A stretch of DNA of 64,000 nt from Cymodocea nodosa (lineage: Eukaryota > Streptophyta > Magnoliopsida > Alismatales > Cymodoceaceae), in contig CM072335.1 of assembly GCA_036874045.1 (NCBI GenBank), positions 206,001-270,000 on the forward strand, written 5' to 3'. How positions within the stretch are numbered: position 1 is the first letter of the stretch; every line of letters starts with the position of its first letter. Below are positions 36,357-63,479 of this stretch, one piece after another. The position numbers and the translations under genes were made by a program. The notes under the pieces are model-generated. The model was not told the origin of the DNA, did no database searches, and was given only the letters and a program-made list of their open reading frames with translations.

Positions 36357-37561
36357 AAGCTGACTGCAAATTGTAGCAACAGTGAAATGAACATGAAAGA
36401 CCCTAATCGGCTAGTCACTATCAAGATTTTGTTCGGCAACGAGAATCCAAAAAAAAATTCTTGAAAGAATCATTTTCTCTCTTGCTTCTATTAGATTTAA
36501 TTCTCTCCCCCACTCTTACAGGATTGCAGGCCTTTTCTATTTAGCTTCAATCTTAGAATGCACAAAATATCTGAGCCTAATTATTTTATAGCATCATTTC
36601 TTAAACTGGTCAAAGAACATGATCAAATGCAGCAAAAAATAAATGGCATTTTTTTTTATTAAATGGTAATATAATCAAATTATGAAACGCTTGTTGATGT
36701 GAATGTGTTTTTATAATACAGAGAAATGGTATTTTTCACACAAATGTTATAAGAAGAAGTTGAGGGTAGAACGGTAAAATGACAGAATAAAAAAAATCTA
36801 AAAAGTCAGAAATTTCCCACTTGTACTTTTTACTGGTTCGATGGATTTATTTCGAAAATGGAGTAGTAAGTATCAAAAAGAGAAGTTGAGAAGAGTAGAT
36901 CGAGTTGAAAAAAAATTTATTTACATTAATTTTTTATTAATATTCTTTTGTTGCTTTTTAAAATTTTCTTTTTATCAAAATTTTGCGAACCTTAAATTAA
37001 TTTAAATGCATGAGAGGGAATGGGATGGTTGTCGAGAAGTACCGATCGGTACTTGCCATCCATCTATCGTGGCCGCTATTTATTATCGGTAAGCAGGAGA
37101 TTACCTTAGAAATGCTGATTTATGGACGTTAGATTATGCAGATCACCGTCATGTGTTATTTGTTCGTTGTACGGCTTATTTATTCCATGACAGTTATATG
37201 ATTGCAATCTCAGTGGAAAATTCTTCGGACGATGGAAGCTTTTGTTGCCTCCAACGTCGGACCTATCCTTGCAATTTGCTTATTATAAAATTTATAAATT
37301 AATATATTTTATTCGTGCATCTCCTACAGGTATTTCCCCGTAATTCCATCGTAATATGATGATACGTGGAAGCAGAAGAAAAAGAATAACGAAATTCAAA
37401 TCTTCCTAACTTGGGTACGATAAAATCTGAATCCCGAAAGTACCCCTCCAAGACCAGACGCAACACCGGTGGCCCTCTTTTCCGCAAAAGCCCCGAACGT
37501 CGACGCACCTCCCGTTCTCCTTCTCGTCTCCAATTCGCCGCCGCGGATCGCGCCGGGGCAG
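35729..37561. other. Intergenic region between valyl-tRNA synthetase and UBP12-like gene
   Basis: The left part holds the 3' UTR of the synthetase gene, with AATAAA at 35953-35958 as a possible polyadenylation signal. A (GA)15 microsatellite lies at 36323-36352. From about 37430 the sequence becomes GC-rich and C/T-rich, which probably marks the 5' UTR of the next gene. Antisense open frames at 37299-38027 reflect this composition. Confidence 0.6.
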
Positions 37562-53280
<15,719 letters not shown>

Positions 53281-54707
53281 GAACAAAAACAAACCCACCT
53301 CTGCAGGATTGCCCAGCATTCACACACTTTGTCTCGCAAAAGCACAGGTGAATTGTCTGAGCATGCAAAAAAAAAAAAATCTAAAACGTGAGCAAATGTT
53401 GCCATGATATGATTGGCCTTGGCTTTGCTATAGATTTGTTTTCCTGCTAAGGTGTCATTTGCTGTCCAAATGTGGGGGACAAATATGAAAAGGTAATCGG
53501 GATTTTATTCCCCCTTCGAGCTTCCATTCATTTTTTTTGTGAAGGCTCTCTTTCTAGAGTGAGTGCTCACCTCAATCCTCATATGGTGTAACCTAGTTCA
53601 CAAGAGAGATTTTGGATTAGGAAATGTATACAAGGTCGTAGTTCCATTCTCAAACTCATTCATTTAATGTTGTTTATTCTTATGCGCTTATGTTAATTTT
53701 GCTTCTAGATTGTGTTTAAGAGGTAATGCCTGTATATTGTGTCGATTATAACCGATGATTGTGAATAATTTGCTGTTTCAATGAAATAGTACATCCTCCA
53801 TTGGTGAAACGAAAAGCTGTCGGTGGACTTGCTTCCAACGTACATCGGACTAGCAAATCATTTTAGTTCGATTAAGTGTTAGATGAGATACAGAACGACA
53901 CGATGAAACATTCAGATAATAATCAAAGGATAAACGGAAAAAAGAAGAAGAAGCTAAGTGCTCAACGATAAAGGGAAAACTTATTTGAAGATAATCTCGT
54001 ATGCCGTTGGAAGCGCCCAACTTGATTTGAAGTCTATGCTCAATCAATTTACCAGCTCAGCAGATCTGGAAGGGTGAGATGATAACTCTTGTTCGGTGAC
54101 GAAAGAAAGCATTGGGTTGGGGTTTCATCAAATTCCGGCACTCACAACTTTATTTGGTCCCCCACAGGAAGATAAGGATGAGACGTTTCATCCTACATGT
54201 TTGCGTTCACGTCAATGCCATTGTTGTTAACAAATTTATTGTGTGGAGAAGTCGACGTCACGGGGACACCTTAGGAAGAGTGGGGAACGGTGGCAGTCTT
54301 CTTGGAAGATGCACCCATTAAAGGTTTCGTCGTCGCCAACAACACACATGATGCAATCAAGCCCAAACATGGAATATCTTTCAGGATGGCATCCCACTCG
54401 AAACCCACGAAACTGCTGGTTGATTGTTTGATTCACCAACCTGACCAAATACGGGTCCTTTCAGAAACACAGACGCTTTCCGACTCGGACCCAATCACCG
54501 GAAATCAATTCAATTAATAATAAGGATAAACCATCAGGCGAAGGTAAAAGTGAAAGTGAGAGTGAAGGTGAGTGATGATGGCGCCGCTGGTTTGCATTGT
54601 GACCACCACAACCCACATCCATCCTTATCTCCTTCTCTATCAATAGACAATAAATAAATCAATCAATTGAGCGAGGCGGTGGTGGTAGGTTAGCAGCGGC
54701 AGCGTGT
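53281..54707. promoter_or_regulatory. Intergenic region, UBP 3' UTR and universal stress protein promoter
   Basis: No gene is supported. At 54250-54260 is gtcgacgtcac, containing GACGTC/TGACGTC, a core bound by plant bZIP factors. At about 54548-54572 there is a short run of gtgaaa/gtgaga units. Several short open frames at 54112-54517 lack any recognisable protein and are not called. Confidence 0.4.
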
Positions 54708-55324
54708 ATGGAGCATCCAAGTGGTGAAGCTCGGATGAAGTCGGAGGTGCCAGCGGGCGGGAAGGCGATGAAGGTGTTGGTGGCGGTGGACGAGAGCGAG
54801 GAGAGCTTGTTCGCGCTGTCTTGGGTTCTGGACAATCTCTACTTGGATGGGGGTGACGTCCACAGCCTCGTCCTCCTCCACGTCCTCCAGCCCTTTCATC
54901 AGTTCGCCTATCCGCCCGGACCAGGTTAGCATTCATGATAATTATTTCATATATAACCGAAACCACTCATCCTCGATCTCCTCCTCCGCCTCCTCCTCCT
55001 CCTCCTCCTCCTCCTCCTCCTCCTCCTCACATATGATGTGTGTGATATGATATAATATGACATGACATGACATACATATATATATATATATATCAAGAAG
55101 ATTACTTACTTGTCCGTCGCAGCCGTTTATGCCTCCGCCGGTGTGGTGGAGTCGGTCAAGAAAGCCCAGGAGCAGAACTCGGAGGCGTTGCTTGCCCGTG
55201 CGGCGCAGATGTGTAGGAGAAGCAAGCACGTACGTACTCCCGCCCTCCCTAATTAGCTAACCATATGATCAATCATCGGTTAATTCTTCCATCGTAATTA
55301 AGCTCGTAGAATTCAATCAAAGGC

Positions 55325-55359
<35 letters not shown>

Positions 55360-55714
55360 AGGAGGAGGATTAATTTGTTGGGTGCTGGGTGAATGCATGC
55401 AGGTGGTAGAGCCGCAGTCCGTGTTGATGGAAGGAGACCCCAAGGACATGATATGTCAGGCTGCGGAGACCATGAACATCGATCTCGCCGTCGTCGGCAG
55501 CCGGGGGCTGGGGAAGATCAAGCGGTAATTAAGCATAAATTGGCTTTACAATTTATTTATAAGTAAGTTACTACAAAATAAATACCAGCCTCTTTAGACA
55601 TGTGGTTAATAATAGATGCCTGACTACAGGGCGTTCTTGGGTAGCGTGAGTGACTACTGCGCTCATCACGCCAAATGCCCCATCCTCATCGTCAAGCCAC
55701 CCAAACATCATTGA
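54708..55714 (+). CDS. Universal stress protein A-like, four exons
   Basis: A small soluble nucleotide-binding protein of the UspA family; plant members are induced by stress and usually cytosolic. Exons 54708-54924, 55123-55229, 55403-55524 and 55630-55714 give 531 nt, 176 aa, all in phase. The domain starts at KVLVAVDESEESLFALSWVL, with the usual first strand and its conserved Asp. It ends with VVGSRGLGKIKR...LGSVSDYC and CPILIVKPP, matching the G-x2-G-x9-G-S/T nucleotide loop, so ATP binding is likely. Length and exon pattern are normal for the plant family. Intron 1 contains a (TCC)n run (54978-55028) and (AT)n (55075-55093); intron 2 contains (AT)n (55329-55357). AATAAA at 55815-55820 may serve for polyadenylation. 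Confidence 0.93.
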
Positions 55715-56853
55715 ATCTACCAAGAGGAAAAGACGGAGACAGACGGGAGAGCGTCAATACGTACGTACTTGTGTCTGACGGACGTTCTCTATACTATTGT
55801 ACTGTGCTCGATCGAATAAATTAAGTCGAAGAAAACCAAGTGTACAGATATAAAATCACTTGGAAATTCTTCAGTGACGTTCTACTCCATCGACGGTGCT
55901 TCCGTGGATTCGATTTCTCGTCTCCATGACTCATCACGTCCTGTTCGTAGTAGGTCGATTTTATCCGCAACCGCGCATATACAAATCTCATATGTATATA
56001 TACATATCAATTTTCAGAATTAAAATATGTGTGGATTTCAGTATAAATAAATAAATAAATAAACATGTATTTTATATTTTTCTGATTTTAACTGTTCAAA
56101 AAGGGATGGAAAATCCTTAATTATAAACTCTATTAGCTATATGATTTTACTTGTTCTTTGATAACCATTTTTCAGATTCTAGTGTAAGTAAGTTCCAAAG
56201 TCCTAAAGGTCAAGAGGTTGGTTATAAATTACAATGTGGAATTGTGAACCAAACCATGACTAAATTACTACAAGTGTAGGTTGACTTCATCAAGTTCAGT
56301 CAAAGCCACAAGACTGTGTATGCTCCCCCCACCCCTTTGTAATGTATATTGGATCTAACAATAAGTGATCAATTTAGCCATTTTCACATACGATGTACCC
56401 ATGGTTAATTACTTGTTATGGAAGGGACTCAGTGGAGAAGCTCCGATCGGGAGACACCACAAGTCTGTCTGGTTGGTTACGCGCATGCCAAAGCTAAATT
56501 GCAGCATAAGTTCTGGAAAACACAACCGATGCAACCAATCAACTTGGAATCATCGATCCCAGGAAAAAAAAAAAAAAAACCCAATTCAGTAGGTGTTCGA
56601 CATAAAAAAACACATTGGGGAGGAGACGGGAGATAGAATTTTAGTGTATCATCAAGTTTAAATAGGGCATATTTTATGGTGACACAGAGTACGACGATAA
56701 TACAAAATTTTACAACGTCACAGGAGTAAAAAAGAAGAAGAAAAGAAGAAGCTGGATTACCATTTTACAACCTTAAATTAACTTCAAAATACATCGTTAC
56801 CTCCAATCAATATATATTAAAGAAGGAAATGCTTGCTTGCCCTTCTGAATCAA
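55715..56853. other. Intergenic region between converging genes
   Basis: It holds the 3' UTR of the universal stress protein gene on the left and of the CRR42-like gene on the right. There is a short (AAAT)n run near 56047 and a run of about 17 A at 56563-56579. Open frames at 56365-56636 have no recognisable content. I see no other feature. Confidence 0.6.
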
Positions 56854-57204
56854 TCAACATGTACTTAGTGGCTTGAAGTGCTTGCCGTCGATGAGGTAAG
56901 TGCCAACGGCAAGCCGAATCGCCCACACGTCCTTGGGCTTCCTTGCCACCACCCTGCACCATCCCAATTAATTGATTCCACTTCATTCATTCGTATGTAT
57001 ACGAGATGATGGATGCGGTCACCAATGGTCGCTCACCTCCCAACGTCGCCCGCCTTCACAAGGCCGCCGTTGACAAGCAGGCAGGAGATCGAATTCGCCG
57101 TCTTCAACGTCGCCGGCGCATCCACCACCACCACCGCAGAACCTATCTTCAGCCTTGACTTCTCGCCCTCCGCACCAGCGCACATGGCGACCGTCGCCCT
57201 AGAG

Positions 57205-57238
<34 letters not shown>

Positions 57239-57290
57239 GCGCCAAGGATGGCATCGCCGCCGTGCCCATGGAAAGAGAGAGAGCTGCCAT
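56854..57290 (-). CDS. Small plastid protein with DUF3148 domain, CRR42-like, two exons
   Basis: Exons 57290-57037 and 56953-56854 (minus strand) give 354 nt, 117 aa. The N-terminus looks like a chloroplast transit peptide (MAALSLSMGTAAMPS followed by Pro and Ser runs). The conserved part runs from LKIGSAVVVVDAPATLKTAN through GLVKAGDVGR to VVARKPKDVWAIRLAVGTYL and IDGKHFKPL. This matches, as I remember it, the plant/cyanobacterial DUF3148 family that includes CHLORORESPIRATORY REDUCTION 42, a factor for accumulation of the chloroplast NDH complex. The intron interrupts the Arg codon after GDVG. The start at 57290 is preferred; an in-frame ATG 39 codons upstream (57407) lies within the promoter palindrome. 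The family assignment is by recall. Confidence 0.8.
57206..57240 (-). repeat. Trinucleotide runs coding for Ser and Pro in the CRR42-like transit peptide
   Basis: GAC/GGC trinucleotide arrays on the + strand give runs of eight Ser and five Pro on the minus strand. This GC-rich low-complexity stretch is in frame and probably variable in length. Confidence 0.75.
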
Positions 57291-57560
57291 TCGCGCGGAT
57301 CGATGCGGAGGACGACGGGGAGATAAGACACAAATATTGTTGATTCGTGGCCCTGCATCAAGGACATATGCAATTGGGCCGGTCCGGTAGGATTGGACCT
57401 GGCCCAATTGACAAATCTGAAAAGCCCTTTTATATATTTATAAAAAATAAAAAAATGAACCACCGCCTTTGAGGTAGGTGGGATCCATGTGTTCGCAACC
57501 GTCGCCGGTTTATTATTGTTATTTTATTTTTTAAGAAAAAAGAAGAAGAAGAAACCGGGC
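57291..57560. promoter_or_regulatory. Probable divergent promoter with TGGGCC palindrome
   Basis: Arms at 57371-57385 and 57395-57410 form an inverted repeat with one extra base in the right arm. Each contains a TTGGGCC core, the 'site II' type bound by TCP factors and common in genes for organelle and translation proteins. An AT-rich TATA-like stretch lies at 57429-57447. The two genes start on either side in opposite directions. Confidence 0.55.
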
Positions 57561-58080
57561 TGTGGTATTAATACCGTCTATGGAACGGAGAAGTTGCAGG
57601 GGTTCTTCTGTCGCAAGAGGTCAGAGTTTAATTTCTCAAGGTGATTGCTTGTTCCGTCTCCGATTTTGATTGCTGAGAGAGGGCGCTGCGAATAACTCCC
57701 TTCTTTCCTTTTTGATGATTTTTTTTTGCAACTGGGGGTACCCTCCGATTCGATTTTTGATCTCCCCATATTTGGTTCGTTGACGTTGAATTTGATGGTT
57801 TACTTGAGGATCTTACAAGTTCTGTTGTAGGAATAATAACAGATGTCAATGTCGTTCCCCTTTTTTCATCAGGAAGCTATCTCGTACCCGTTACTTTATT
57901 TCTGTAATTTTTGATAGCTACAGTTTCGTAGCACATCTTAATTTTTTTTCTTGATACTTGCTGTTGATTCTGTGCCCAGAAGAGAGAGCAATGGACGTAG
58001 TTCAGGAAATTCTGATGCTGAAATAGAGCTTACTACATGTGTTTTCGTGATTCTCTACGCCTGACATCTTTCTGTCTCAG
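57560..58080 (+). other. Probable 5' UTR exons of the Lys/Glu-rich gene, with small uORF
   Basis: Splice-like signals suggest exon 1 ending at 57640 (CTCAAG|GTGATT) and exon 2 at 57980-58080 (gtgcccag before, CTCAG|GTAACT after), then joining at 58958. Exon 2 contains a complete 12-codon open frame (57991-58026) starting ATGGACGTAG and ending TAG, upstream of the main ATG. The transcription start is not known. Confidence 0.5.
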
Positions 58081-58247
58081 GTAACTTGTTTTCATTATAT
58101 CTTCAATGTGCTTTTCCGGTTGCTATGATTTCTATTTTGGTTGGCGCCCATTATCTAAGGTAGTGTTAGGTAGAGATGGGGATTAATTACCTCATCTGCA
58201 TGTTTTCTGGGGTTACCACTCATCAGTTTCATCTCTTCTTGATATTG

Positions 58248-58540
58248 TTTGAGCTTGTTCTTAGGCAGGAACACATGACGAATTAATTGATCTTACATGT
58301 CGGTGAATTTTCATTATTTTGATATGACGTTGTTTTGGACCACTATTTCTAGATGAATTACTTGTAGGTGTAGAATGTCTGGATGGAGCTTCATTAATGA
58401 TTTAAGTTTTCCATGTAATTGTCAAGAATTGAATGGAAAGACGTGTGATATTTAAGTATAGTTTGAGCCTGTTCTTAGGAAGGAACACATGATGGATTTA
58501 TGGCTTCATAGTTTATCGAATTTTTCATTGGAACACATTT
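58248..58540. repeat. Short diverged direct repeat in 5' UTR intron
   Basis: tttgagcttgttcttaggca-ggaacacatgacg at about 58248 recurs as tttgagcctgttcttaggaa-ggaacacatgatgg at about 58462. The rest of this intron (58081-58957) shows nothing further. Confidence 0.6.
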
Positions 58541-59008
58541 CCACTTCACAAATTGATTTCCATGGGGATTACCATGTTGATTACTTGATGTACCATGAAG
58601 ATCACCGGCTGCAATGAATCGATCCATTTTTATCCACCATTCATTATACACAAATAGCTTCAGTTTCATGTTAACCATGATTTTCTTCTTGTATTTAGCT
58701 TCTTCCTCATGTGTCCATCTTGTTCTTTTATATGCGTTTTCAAAAGACACATGTTTGAGTCAGTTCCCTAGTTCTAGCCAGCCTTGTTTTCATGTAAAAT
58801 GATTCACACCTTTGTGCGGAAATCATGCATAACAGTCAAAACACTGGCTGGTAACATGATGTTGTCTTTTTCCTGTGACATTCTTGGTTTATTTGTCACC
58901 ACAAAGTAATCAGCTGGACTGTCTATTGACACTGGGAAATCGTGTTTCTGAACCCAGGGAAATCCAAGAATAAGCAAAGGGAAAGAAAACATTTTCGTGT
59001 CTAATAGA

Positions 59009-60583
59009 ATGCAGGAAGAACAGTGTTCTCCTGGTGGAGCTGAGATGGTCAAGGAAGAAATTCATCTAAAAATCAATAACAAGGAAATTGACCAAAAGAC
59101 AGAGGAGGAGAAGAAACAGACAAAGATTGAAAGGAAAACTACAGTGAACAAAGAAAAGTCCAAGGACTGTGAGAATAAAAAATACAAGGAAAAGATTGAA
59201 ACGACAGCAAACGAGAAAGGATGTGTTGGAAAAGACAAAGGTTTGATTCAAGGAGAAGGCAAAAAGGACAATGAAACTGAAGGAAAGGGGGAAATGAATA
59301 GAAAAGGTGGTGAGGAGTGCATGAAAGGATTGCAGAAAGATGAGGATAAAGAGTTCAAAGACAGAGAAAAATTAGAAAAGAAAACAAAGAAGGAAAACAA
59401 AGACAAAAATGTAGAGTTAGAGGAAGAAGAGAAGTATAAGGATGAAAAAGACAAGTCAAACAGGATGAACGCAAAAAACAAAGAAAAGATTGATGAGCCG
59501 TATGAGCATGCGAAAGATGATGGCAAAGAGAAGAAAAGGAAACAAAGGAAAAATGGCAAATGTGGAGAAAGAAAGAAAGAAAAAAGTGGTGAACATGAAG
59601 AGGCCAGACGAGAAAAGGAAATGGAGAAGTCAAAGAAGGAAGAAAATGTCGAGAAAACAAATCAAGAGAACGGGGGAAAACAGGAGATGATAAAGAAGGA
59701 AGATGATGAGAAACTGATAGAGAAAGACAGGAAGAAGAAGAAGAAGAAGAAGAAGAAGAGTAAAGGCAGTGAAATAGAGGGAGGGGAGAGTGGAGATAGA
59801 CATGAAGAGATGGGGGAGGACAAAGAAAATGAGAGTTTGAAGGTGAAAGAAAATAAGAAGATGAATGAGAAATATGAACGATTAGAATTGAAGGATAAGG
59901 ACAAGGAAGAGCAAGACACTGACCTTATAAGAAATGAAAATAAGGTGAAAAAGAAGTTGGACAAAAGGGATGAAGGGAGACGAAGCAAGAAGGCTATGCT
60001 TGGGATATCCAAGGTGGTGGGAGTTGATGAAAAGAAGCACGTAGAAGGAGATTTGGAAGATTATAAGCAAAGGGAAATCAAACTACCCAAGTTGGATACA
60101 TTAGAAAACATTGGTGTTGTTGATCGAGCGAAAGAAGAGTGTGCAGATAGTGTGCTTAAGAAATCCAAGGGCGGAGAAGAAGTAAAAATAAAGGAGTATG
60201 ACAAAGACAATATGGAAGATAAAGACAAGAAGAAGATTAAGAAAAAGAAAAAGAAGGATAAACGTAAAGAATCAAAAGAATGTGAAGAAGTTGAAGGAAA
60301 GAAGTGGAAAGATAATGACGAAGAGGATGATGTCAAAGAACTAGTCAAGGACATATCCAAGGGAACAAAAGATGGCTATGACAGGGAAGAGAAGAAGAAA
60401 AACAAAAAGGAGAAAAAGAAGTCAAAGGAGAGAATGACCAAAGATATAGGGTCACTACAAGGGAAACTGGCGAAGATTGAAGCAAAGATGGAAGCTCTAA
60501 AGGTGAAAAAGGAAGAAATTTTGAAGCTAATTGAAGAGGCTAAAAGACAAGCAACCGAAAGTCTGAAAGAGGAAAATGCATGA
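59009..60583 (+). CDS. Lys/Glu-rich highly charged protein, function unknown
   Basis: An uninterrupted frame of 525 codons (524 aa) from the first ATG. A longer reading from 58997 would start at GTG and is not used. The protein is dominated by Lys and Glu with some Asp, and is nearly free of aromatic residues. It has lysine runs (for example at about 59731-59760) but no enzyme motif. Two parts are less degenerate: about residues 330-370, with ISKVVGVDEKKHVEGD and KLPKLDTLENIGVVDRAKEE, and the C-terminus, with DIGSLQGKLAKIEAKMEALK and KKEEILKLIEEAKRQA, a predicted coiled coil of heptads. The whole is probably disordered and basic/acidic mixed; lysine runs resemble nuclear localisation signals. 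Database hits would probably be driven by composition. The frame length and clean ATG support a real gene. Confidence 0.7.
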   Translation: MQEEQCSPGGAEMVKEEIHLKINNKEIDQKTEEEKKQTKIERKTTVNKEKSKDCENKKYKEKIETTANEKGCVGKDKGLIQGEGKKDNETEGKGEMNRKGGEECMKGLQKDEDKEFKDREKLEKKTKKENKDKNVELEEEEKYKDEKDKSNRMNAKNKEKIDEPYEHAKDDGKEKKRKQRKNGKCGERKKEKSGEHEEARREKEMEKSKKEENVEKTNQENGGKQEMIKKEDDEKLIEKDRKKKKKKKKKSKGSEIEGGESGDRHEEMGEDKENESLKVKENKKMNEKYERLELKDKDKEEQDTDLIRNENKVKKKLDKRDEGRRSKKAMLGISKVVGVDEKKHVEGDLEDYKQREIKLPKLDTLENIGVVDRAKEECADSVLKKSKGGEEVKIKEYDKDNMEDKDKKKIKKKKKKDKRKESKECEEVEGKKWKDNDEEDDVKELVKDISKGTKDGYDREEKKKNKKEKKKSKERMTKDIGSLQGKLAKIEAKMEALKVKKEEILKLIEEAKRQATESLKEENA

Positions 60584-61258
60584 TCAAGAATAACGTACAT
60601 GGATGTTTTTCGTTCATCCTTATCCCAGGTACAAATTGACATTTTCTACTTAGTGGGCCTTTGCTTTCTCGATTTGTTCGTGGAAATAGCTTTCTGTTGA
60701 CGTACGAGCACATGTGTCGCGTAATGCATGCGTGGGTTTTGGTAATAATAATGAGTGAATTTTCACAATGTTTTTCCAAGTCTTATGCCCTTCTCTGTGT
60801 TGTTTGAATCATGGGCTTCATAATACTTTTTATTGATGAATGTGTTTCGCATGAAGTGCTTTTGCCTGTAAGTAGATTTCTGTGCAAGAATGGATTTTAA
60901 AGCGCAAGAAAGTGCTGCGTTGAGTTATTATTTCTGATATACGTACGTACATACATTCCCTGGTCAAGGATCTATTGATGTTCCGTTCACAATTAACAAG
61001 TACATTCCAATTTCAAAATAATCACAAACTAGAATGCGCCAAGTACAAGGGGCAGACATGTGAATAGCAAACTGCTAACAAGGGATGACACGCAACTCGT
61101 CTTGATCACAGCATCAGAATGGGATAACCTATATAAATAATAATATGGCATGAGTACCGAAATTTCAATATATGTAAATAAGCAACAAAGCTTTTTTCTT
61201 CAGCGACAATGATATGGAGTCTCCAATTCTCTCTCAATCAGTCGTTGGATCTGGCGGT
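60584..61258. other. Convergent 3' intergenic region
   Basis: This spans the 3' UTR of the Lys/Glu-rich gene and, on the other strand, that of the GH3 gene. I see no additional gene, only the short repeat acgtacgtacatac near 60941. Confidence 0.6.
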
Positions 61259-63050
61259 CTACCTTGCGGCAGTAGCATTTGTTGTTGACAAGCCAAACCC
61301 GAAAGGGAAGAGCGGATCATAGTAGTCTGCGTCTCCGACATTCATGGGGAGCTGATCCACGGACTTGAACCAGGTCCTGGCGAGTTTGCCGGTAAAACCG
61401 TAGTCTCCGAAAAGAACGTCAGTGACGCCCTGCCCTTCAGTTCCAGGAAGCCAAGCAGCTACAAGAGCATTGATCAATGGCATGTAAGGTTCCATCACCA
61501 CCGGCCTGCCTGTGATGAGGATCACAACACACTGCATTGAACCACAGACGTTCTGGATTGCGCTTCGGCCTGCTTCTGGGAGAGTAAGGTTCAGACTATC
61601 ACCCATGGTCTCTGCGTAGGGTGGTTCACCAACGACTACGATTGCATGGGAGAAGTCCCCACTCTTGACAAACTCAGGATCAGGATTCTCAGAGTACACG
61701 ATTTTAGTGGAGGGGTCGACAGTGGAATTGATGGCACTGAGGATTGTTGTTCCTGTTTTGGAGAAAATACTTGGCAGCAACCATTAGTTATGTCAAACAG
61801 GGCTGCTGATTATTTTACATTATCTACAGAATCCAGCAACTGCTAGAAAAGAACCCACTAAAGCCCAACATAGTGTGTGTGGTAGCATAACAAAAAGAAA
61901 GGGTAGGGCAAAAACAAAAGGCTTTCGAGGAAGAGAGTAGAGTTTTTACCGGTGGTAATGTTGTTCCCACTGAGGCCTTGCCACGCAATTGTCCACCCAC
62001 CACACTGATATCCCAGGTTGTCAGCATGGCTTCCTGCAACCAGGATCTTATTTGCCTTCTTAGGAAGGGGTAACAATGGATCGTCCTTTGAATCCCCATT
62101 TTTCAGAAGAACCAGTGATTTTCTTACAGCTTCTCTTGCCAAATCTCTGTGCTCCTGTTAAGGGAGAGGACAGGAGGAAACGACAATATAAATAAAGCAA
62201 AGCATTCTTCCCTCCTTCCTCAGTTGAAGAAAGATTTATTATTAGCTATAAGCTCACCTGGCATCCTAGCTTATCAGCTAAACTCATATCAGGCAACGGA
62301 TCCTCAAAGAGACCCATTACGAATTTGACCCTCAAGATTCTCTTCACTGCATCATCTATTCGGCTCATCGGAATGACTCCATCGTTGACCAAACCGGTAA
62401 GAGTGTTGACGAGTTTTGTATAACTATCGGGAACCATAATCTGCATGCACACATATATATATCATCATCACATGCAATATTTATTGGAATCTAACAAAGC
62501 AGAAGCCCACTACTTGACCGAAATGCACCAATAAGTAGTACTTCTTCATGGTAAATAAAACATTTTCTTTTGCTACTAATAGGAGGAGGAACAAGGGCTC
62601 AAACCATGTCAAGTCCAGCCTTTATCGAGGCTTCGACAGAATAAGTATAGTTGGCACCAGAAGGAGAAGTGATCCTATCAATTCCTTGCCAATCTGAGAT
62701 CACAAACCCCTAAAAGATTCACAAGGAAAATTAAACATCATCTGTTGCAGCCATGCAAGAAAAAAGAAAATGAATTAAAATTTGGCTTGATGTCATCGTT
62801 ACAGACCCTAAATTGAAGTGTATCCTTGAGAAACTTGGTGATCAGCATGTTGTTAGAATGCATTTTCTTCCCATTCCAACTGGAGTAGGAGATCATCACC
62901 GTGGCGACACCCTTGGCGATCGAGGTGTAGTAAGCAGGCATATGGATGCTGAACAAGGCATGGGCATCTACGATGGTATCGTTCTCGTTGATACCTTTCT
63001 GTGTTCCACCATCTCCAACGTAGTGCTTGGCACATGCAGCAACCTTGTTC
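61259..63050 (-). CDS. Beta-glucosidase / beta-D-glucan exohydrolase, family GH3 (3' part, five exons)
   Basis: A secreted or cell-wall enzyme removing glucose from the non-reducing ends of beta-glucans. Visible exons on the minus strand are 63050-62807, 62709-62605, 62440-62258, 62154-61950 and 61752-61259 (stop TAG), all in phase. They cover [18 protein letters not shown], the nucleophile region [16 protein letters not shown] (Asp of SDW, as in barley ExoI), the inter-domain link, and the C-terminal domain. The latter has [25 protein letters not shown], the expected [10 protein letters not shown] acid/base region, and the end [16 protein letters not shown]. The part before [14 protein letters not shown], including the usual signal peptide and DPRWGR block, is not found in 63051-64000 and must lie further right. 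No break is seen in the part present. Confidence 0.93.
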
Positions 63051-63254
63051 CTGGAGACAGGATTAAGAATCTTAAAATTGAAATGAGTGACGGACGTAGA
63101 AAATGTCAACGGCTGAGAACAATAAAATCAGTGTTGTTGAGTTGCAAAGCACCTGGGTGGGTATTATAGTAAGTAAGTAAGCCTAGGAACCCAATTAATA
63201 ATACCACTTCTTATTTTTTGTTTTCTTATGCATATATTATATATTTATAGATCT

Positions 63255-63420
63255 TAACAACAACAACAACAACAATAAAGCAAACTGTAAATATTTCGAA
63301 TAAAATTTAAATCTTTTCTTATGTTTAATTCCTACTTCTTTTGCTCTAATTAAATCTCTTTTATTAACTAGTGGCATTCCTTGACTTCCTAAAGATATAC
63401 TCAAAACCACCTGCTCTTCT
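63255..63420 (-). mobile_element. RTE 3' end fragment in the GH3 intron
   Basis: It begins with the tail cttaacaacaacaacaacaa. It continues with aaatttaaatcttttctta and ctagtggcattccttgactt, which parallel aaatttaaatctttttctca and ctggtgcattatttgacctt at 41725-41850. It appears to be the same family as the other RTE copies in the window. Confidence 0.6.
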
Positions 63421-63479
63421 ATGATATTTATATATGATTATATATTTCAGTAACCACTTAATAAATTGCCACTTACACT

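Noticed and set aside
37469-37561. Upstream in-frame ATG extending the UBP12-like protein
   Set aside because: The extra 31 residues do not resemble family N-termini, and the family starts at MT-x-x-T, as at 37562.
54112-54517. Overlapping short frames upstream of the universal stress protein
   Set aside because: No protein similarity, no splice pattern, and the position fits a promoter.
58997-59008. Start of the Lys/Glu-rich protein at GTG 58997
   Set aside because: A plant nuclear gene would not normally use GTG; the first in-frame ATG is at 59009, after a probable splice acceptor at 58957.
59066-60642. Several long antisense open frames opposite the Lys/Glu-rich gene
   Set aside because: AAG/GAG codons read backwards give CTT/CTC, which are never stops; the frames code only for Ser/Phe/Leu-rich strings.
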